From positions 98,260,165-98,324,164 of the forward strand of contig OY744532.1 of NCBI GenBank assembly GCA_963556195.1: a stretch of DNA of 64,000 bases, given 5' to 3'. Positions 59,461 to 64,000 of this stretch are shown in pieces. This DNA is from Sepiola atlantica (taxonomy: Eukaryota > Mollusca > Cephalopoda > Sepiida > Sepiolidae). The position numbers and the translations under genes were made by a program. Below the pieces are notes generated by a model. The model was not told the origin of the DNA and did not search any database. It was given only the letters and a program-made list of their open reading frames with translations. Position 1 is the first letter of the stretch. Each line of letters starts with the position of its first letter.

Positions 59461-60878
59461 TTTTTTTTTTTTTTGTCTGGTGCTTCGAACAGGCGTGTTC
59501 AGGCTTGCTGGTTGTTCAACTCGCCCTGGCTGATGTGAGGATCCTGTGAGACAAAGGAACCGCACCAGCATGTGCTTGCATGTGCACGATAGAATTGGTG
59601 TCGGCTTGCCTGCACGCCGTGTATCCGACAATTTGGGGTTGGTCCGGGATATTAGCGAGGTAGGCATCAAGAGAGCGCTTAAATTGTTCCACAGCAGCAT
59701 TTTTTATATCCCGAATACACCTAGGCATGGCATTGAAGAGTTGTGACCCCTGTACAGGTAAGCTCGTTTCAAAAATGGTTCGTATTTTCCCACCAGTTTT
59801 TAGCGAGGGAACAATACAGTGCCTCCCGCGGCGTTCATTGTCTCGGGCTTGAATGTGGCCATTAATGTTCGGTACCTTTCCTTCCAATATCTTCCAGATG
59901 TAAATTATCCGGTACCTTTCACGTCGTCTTTGCAGCGAGAACATTTTTGTCTTCTTCAGACATGACCAGTAGTTCCGATCAGCTTGAATTTTCCGTAGAA
60001 AGGACCACTGAATGGCTTCAAGCTTTTGGATGAGCCTAGGGCTACTTGGGTTCCACAAGACAGAACAGTATTCCAAAACTGGAATGACCAAGGATTTATA
60101 CAGCGTGACCATTGCACGATATTCTCTGGTTTTAAATGTCCTCAGGATCCAGGCAATGAGGTTCTTGGCTTTTTCCACAACTTTGTTTATTTGATTGCTA
60201 AAAAGACAATCACTAGACATAGATACACCGAGGTCCTTTACTTCTTGCTTTATGTTTATCATTTTTCCTGACGGAGTGTGGTATGATATCTCGCTTTTTA
60301 GCTGGTCGTTATTACCATAGCGGAGAAGCTCAAATTTCACGTCATTTAGCTCCATGTTATTGTCCTCCGTCCATTTGTAGATCTGATCGAGATCCTTTTG
60401 AAACAACACAGCATCCTCGGGAGACCGAACGGATTTTGTGGCCCTTGTATCATCGGCGAATGACCTGACTATTGACATGGCGATATCTTCATCAATGTCC
60501 CCAATAAGGATTAGGAAGATTATGGGTCCCAATACACTTCCCTGGGGAACTCCAGAAATGACAGGTTGTGGCTTCGAGGTTGCACCATCAACCATAACTG
60601 TTTGGAGGCGATTACTCAGGAAGGATTCGATCCATTTGAAGATGCTTCCACGAATGCCAAGATCAAATATTTTCTGCAGAACTATTTTGTGGTCAACTTT
60701 GTCAAAAGCTTTGGCAAAATCTAAGTAGACAACATCTGCATTAGCGCCATCATCAAGAATTGATAGAATGGTGTCAAACTGCTCAAGGAGTTGACTTAAA
60801 CAAGATCTTCCAGATCTCATCCCATGCTGACTGTCATTGAACAGGTTATTTTCATTCATGTGTCCAACTATGTGTTAA
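59461..60878 (-). mobile_element. 5'-truncated CR1/Jockey-like LINE
   Basis: A minus-strand non-LTR retrotransposon. The 3' end has a short 3' UTR (59475-59515) and an A-tail (plus-strand T run 59461-59474, then TTTATTTA). The coding similarity begins abruptly near 60878 in the reverse transcriptase fingers, four to five codons before the first ATG, just after an in-frame TAA. The endonuclease and 5' RT are absent, the usual result of incomplete target-primed reverse transcription. No clear target duplication was found. Confidence 0.9.
59516..60859 (-). CDS. LINE reverse transcriptase, partial ORF2
   Basis: 447 residues with no internal stop. RT palm motifs: YLDFAKAFDKVDH (45-57, catalytic D47), SGVPQGSVLGP (102-112), SFADDT (133-138, catalytic DD). 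After the RT come the typical CR1/Jockey thumb sequence (LVIPVLEYCSVLWNP) and C-terminal region (SLQRRRERYRIIYIWKIL, LFNAMPRCIRDI). Full-length ORF2 proteins of this type have about 900-1,000 residues with an N-terminal AP endonuclease, so about half is missing. The enzyme copies element RNA at a nicked genomic target. This fragment should not be autonomous. The open frame indicates a fairly recent insertion. Confidence 0.93.
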   Translation of the reverse strand: MNENNLFNDSQHGMRSGRSCLSQLLEQFDTILSILDDGANADVVYLDFAKAFDKVDHKIVLQKIFDLGIRGSIFKWIESFLSNRLQTVMVDGATSKPQPVISGVPQGSVLGPIIFLILIGDIDEDIAMSIVRSFADDTRATKSVRSPEDAVLFQKDLDQIYKWTEDNNMELNDVKFELLRYGNNDQLKSEISYHTPSGKMINIKQEVKDLGVSMSSDCLFSNQINKVVEKAKNLIAWILRTFKTREYRAMVTLYKSLVIPVLEYCSVLWNPSSPRLIQKLEAIQWSFLRKIQADRNYWSCLKKTKMFSLQRRRERYRIIYIWKILEGKVPNINGHIQARDNERRGRHCIVPSLKTGGKIRTIFETSLPVQGSQLFNAMPRCIRDIKNAAVEQFKRSLDAYLANIPDQPQIVGYTACRQADTNSIVHMQAHAGAVPLSHRILTSARAS

Positions 60879-60928
60879 TTTTAGGGGGTTGGAGGATATT
60901 GGGATTTTTTTTGTTTTAATCGTATTAT

Positions 60929-61246
60929 TTAGGGGGTATTGTACAAATTACTAAAGAGATGTAATCTGTTATGCCTACAATTGATCGATGTTTCCTGTTT
61001 TTTGTTTAATAGCTTTCCTCTATCGGTAAATTTAATTATTTCAAATTTTTCGCCAAGGCATAAATAGGTGCTAGTTTTTCTGATAGTGTTCTAGATTACA
61101 GGTGGTGATTTATTTTTATTAGTTAGTTCCCAGTGGTAACTTGAGAGTGAAGTTCTATTTTGGTAGTTTGGGTTGTTGAAAGAACATTTATGGCCGGTGT
61201 ATCTTTCTTTAGAAGTGTTACCTGCCATACCTATGTAGTATTTTTT
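60929..61246 (-). pseudogene. Penelope-like element GIY-YIG endonuclease remnant
   Basis: The minus-strand frame begins around KKYYIGMAGNT (near 61246), with KERYTGHKCSFNNP and LSSYHWEL. This is the GIY-YIG nuclease pattern of Penelope-like retroelements (Tyr pair, catalytic Arg, catalytic Glu). A TAG at 61091-61093 breaks it. The same frame continues for 53 codons with recognisable endonuclease C-terminal sequence (KLLNKKQETSI, CRHNR) to TAA at 60929. The upstream part of the nuclease and the whole RT are missing. The enzyme would nick DNA to prime retrotransposition. Confidence 0.85.
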
Positions 61247-61275
61247 TATATCTTTCGAATCGAAACAAATGGATT

Positions 61276-61322
61276 TACATATCTGATGAAAGCGGACTAC
61301 CGCTTGAAACGCGTTATATAAA
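61276..61322 (+). ncRNA. hammerhead ribozyme motif next to PLE remnant
   Basis: CTGATGA at 61283-61289. Stem II is a perfect six-pair AAGCGG/CCGCTT with loop ACTA. GAAA lies at 61306-61309, a palindromic ACGCGT stem III (61309-61314) and triplet GTT, predicting cleavage after 61315. Stem I is TATA/ATAT (4 pairs) plus two outer pairs. The core is complete. Minimal palindromic stem III is the form described for hammerheads in Penelope-like elements, which may act as dimers. The ribozyme is on the opposite strand to the endonuclease. Confidence 0.88.
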
Positions 61323-61374
61323 ATTATAAAATGATAAAATAACAAAATAATAAACAAAGTAAAACACATTTTAC

Positions 61375-61560
<186 letters not shown>

Positions 61561-61932
61561 ACAGACAGAAAAAGGGATTGATAGTAAGAGAAAGAGTTAT
61601 ACCACACACATGAGAAAAGGGAATACAAAATTTGACGGGTGCTATTCTTATGTTGAAACTCTTAAGCAGTATCTGTCTTATATACACCTACGTAAAACTC
61701 ACGTGGATACGCCTCTTCCTGCATGTCCCCTACGCTACATCGTGCGGCAACGGGTCCTTCGGCATGCAACCGTGTTTCAGCTTAGGGCGGCAGTGCGTTT
61801 TGTTCATTTTGGTCAACAAATGCAATTTTTCTTCATATTATTGTCAGACCGATTTTTTTTAAATATATTTCACCCCAAACAAGTAGACGTTAGGCGTTAC
61901 TGAGAGTTAGATTGTAGGTTTTGTATATCATC
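61561..61932. other. no feature seen
   Basis: Overlapping frames at 61610-61903 lack any recognisable domain. Confidence 0.5.
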
Positions 61933-62291
61933 CTAAGTTGGAAGCTGTTCCACGAGATGTTTGTTTACAATAGTTTTAAACTTCTGCATGTCAGTAACGT
62001 TGAGGAAACGGAGAGCAGGGAGGGAGTTCCAGAGGCGTGCAGCACTTGGAAAGAAGCTGCTGAAGTAGAAGGCTCTCCGGCATCTGTGGACCTCCACAGT
62101 GAATGGATGAGACCTAGCTTACTGTCGGGTTGTTATAGTGTAGTTGCGTCGAGGGGGCACTAGAGCAGTTAATTCCTCGGAGCACAATCCAATGAAGTAT
62201 TTCTAAAACAAGCACAAAGATGCAACATTGCGGCGATTGCACATGGGCTGGTTATGGTCTAGATCTGTTGTAAACCTATACCCAACAGTAG
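61933..62291 (-). pseudogene. LINE ORF2 C-terminal remnant
   Basis: A minus-strand frame of about 119 codons carrying the familiar C-terminal pattern of non-LTR retrotransposon proteins: NRRNVASLCLF, YFIGLCSEELTALVPP, RSHPFTVEV, SFFPSAARLWNSLPALRF, FKTIVNKHL. Two in-frame stops (a TAG and a TAA) interrupt it; the natural stop is TAG at 61933-61935. It differs from the LINE at 59.5 kb, so a second LINE family is represented. Confidence 0.8.
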
Positions 62292-64000
62292 GTTAGTCTT
62301 CATTCCTAATGTTTACTACTTATACGATCTGTAAGCGTTTTTGTAATCAATTTTTTATAATACGCCTGTAATATACTAGGAATAGTATGATTTTACAAGT
62401 AAATGTTAGATCAAGTCCTGATAAATAATTGAGAGCTTTTCACCCTATGTTATACGATGTTATATGCGGGTGTGTTTCTGATGGGCTTGTTCAGTCCTGT
62501 GGTGTCCTAGAGTGAAGTTAAACTTCATCCAGTGTTGATATTCTAATTTGGGAGTGTTGAGGATGTGAAGCTACCCGTTAGCCGGGGTGGTAGTGACTGT
62601 CATTGTTTTATCTATTGACTAAATAGAATCGGTCTAAAAGATTACACGAAACTAATATCAGCGATATAACTTTCATCGTAAATGCATAATAAAAACAAAC
62701 TACATGAATAAATATTTGAAATTACTAAAAACTGATCAAAATCATTAAAATGCCTAGATTCGACATTAAGTAACTTTAAATGGGTTGATAAACAGTTTTA
62801 AAAATCACTAAGCCGCGTGACATCTTTTACTTAATGAAAGAAGTCAGACTCTTCAATAAAATACAATATAAACTCTCTTGAATAATATATTAAAAAATCC
62901 AATCTATAGGATTCTATCCGACAATTAGATTTGGAAACTAATAAAATATAGGTGGGTAATACGCCGTACACCAAACAAATAATATCCCTGTGACATACGT
63001 GTATTCATAAAAGACTATCAGATAGCGTGTGCATAAATTAACCATTCTTAACGCTACAGATTTAACATAGGATTAGTTATGATGTGGTATACGGAGGTAG
63101 ATAAATGGTTCGTTGTTTCGTCATGTGAATATATAGAAAGGATACAAAATAGTATACTCGCTATTAGGTTTAGTTTTAGTGTGGGCACAATGTAAAATAA
63201 TATTCTACTTCGTAAGGGTTTTAGAGCCGTCTTGCTCCTTTGAGTATAGCCAGAATTATCTCATGCATAAAGAAATGGATATAGTTTTATAAGATACATA
63301 TTAATATATGTGGACATTCAAGCCTCGGGTATGGGAGAAAATAACCGGGGTAACATCGCCACTCAGTCCCAAAAGAAAGAGAAGTAACACATCCATGCAT
63401 CTAACGAACTGTATATAATATAGTCCTTCCAATCACTGACCAGAGTTAATGTTGGTTAACACGTGTGATCTGTGGATAACATGTATTTCGAACTGATGTA
63501 GTCATACATTGTAATCTATAGACGTATAATAATTGTAGATATGTGATTCTCCTATTTGGAGTTATATGTGTGTAGGTGTAAATACAACACGGTGCACTTG
63601 GACTCATAAATTTATTCAATCTACGTGCGAGATTTCTGTCTGATTTTCATCGTGTTTCCTCACCGTTGGTAAACACGGCACATCTGAGATTATTATCGAG
63701 GGATCCGTCTACTATTGACGGTGATGAGACTTCGTGATATATTCGCAGGGAATTTCTAATGTCCACAGCTTGTACTGATCTGCATACAAATGAAACACTT
63801 ACAGATAGCCACAGACAGACTCCTGCAGGTATTTGTCCATTTATGAGACGATATCTATCAGATGTATTGCGTTTCACTGCAGACTTATTCATTCCCAATT
63901 TGTCGATTCAAGATTTTCATGGCGAACAAATCAGAACGTGACACAAAGACACGTCCGTATTTTGATTTCACCTGTATTTTTTTACTATTCTTATCTCTAT
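62292..64000. other. no feature seen
   Basis: About 1.7 kb. Overlapping frames at 63647-63941 on both strands have no recognisable domain. No repeat copy from elsewhere in the window was found. Confidence 0.5.

Noticed and set aside
61610..61903. Two overlapping plus-strand frames
   Set aside because: No recognisable domain, low-complexity hydrophobic stretches, no supporting signals.

Overview
The window looks like intergenic or intronic DNA from a large, AT-rich, repeat-rich animal genome. Long (TA)n arrays, (CT)n and trinucleotide arrays, a mag/K02A2.6-type LTR retrotransposon, a CR1/Jockey-like LINE, Penelope-like element (PLE) pieces and tRNA-headed SINEs together suggest a mollusc, most likely a cephalopod such as an octopus. 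That assignment is inference. No complete host gene was found. One stretch near 49.4-49.9 kb could be a terminal coding exon on the minus strand.

Layout. 0-9 kb: microsatellites, a 192-bp tandem duplication, a 0.4-kb inverted-repeat element and copies of dispersed repeats. 9-22 kb: a perfect 55-bp hairpin inside (TA)n, a U2 snRNA-headed SINE, a 35-bp minisatellite of about 31 units, a 25-bp telomere-like minisatellite, and a tRNA-like element carrying a hammerhead ribozyme motif. 22.96-28.29 kb: one complete LTR retrotransposon on the minus strand. It has 274-bp LTRs differing at a single base, a CTAAT target-site duplication, a tRNA-Ser primer site and a polypurine tract. Its gag-pol is broken by three in-frame stops and one frameshift. 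28-40 kb: a second hammerhead element, two U2-headed SINEs in tandem sharing one target duplication, a roughly 57-bp satellite, another ribozyme-like repeat, and a 1.3-kb 16-bp minisatellite that is open in all three forward frames. 40-55 kb: a 146-bp palindromic element with CCCTAA core, another U2 SINE, the candidate exon, and a tRNA-like SINE flanked by long perfect inverted repeats. 55-57.2 kb: a palindrome with arms of about 870 bp. 59.5-62.3 kb: a 5'-truncated LINE with an open reverse transcriptase, a PLE GIY-YIG endonuclease remnant next to an intact-looking hammerhead ribozyme in the opposite orientation, and a second LINE C-terminal remnant.

How the parts relate. Almost everything recognisable is mobile DNA. 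The most interesting parts are two retroposon types with unusual RNA modules: SINEs whose 5' end is the 5' end of U2 snRNA, including its branch-site recognition segment, and tRNA-promoter elements whose 3' half is a hammerhead ribozyme with a palindromic stem III. The U2-headed and tRNA-headed SINEs share a 3' tail, which suggests one LINE machinery mobilises both. Many (TA)n arrays begin exactly where a dispersed repeat ends.
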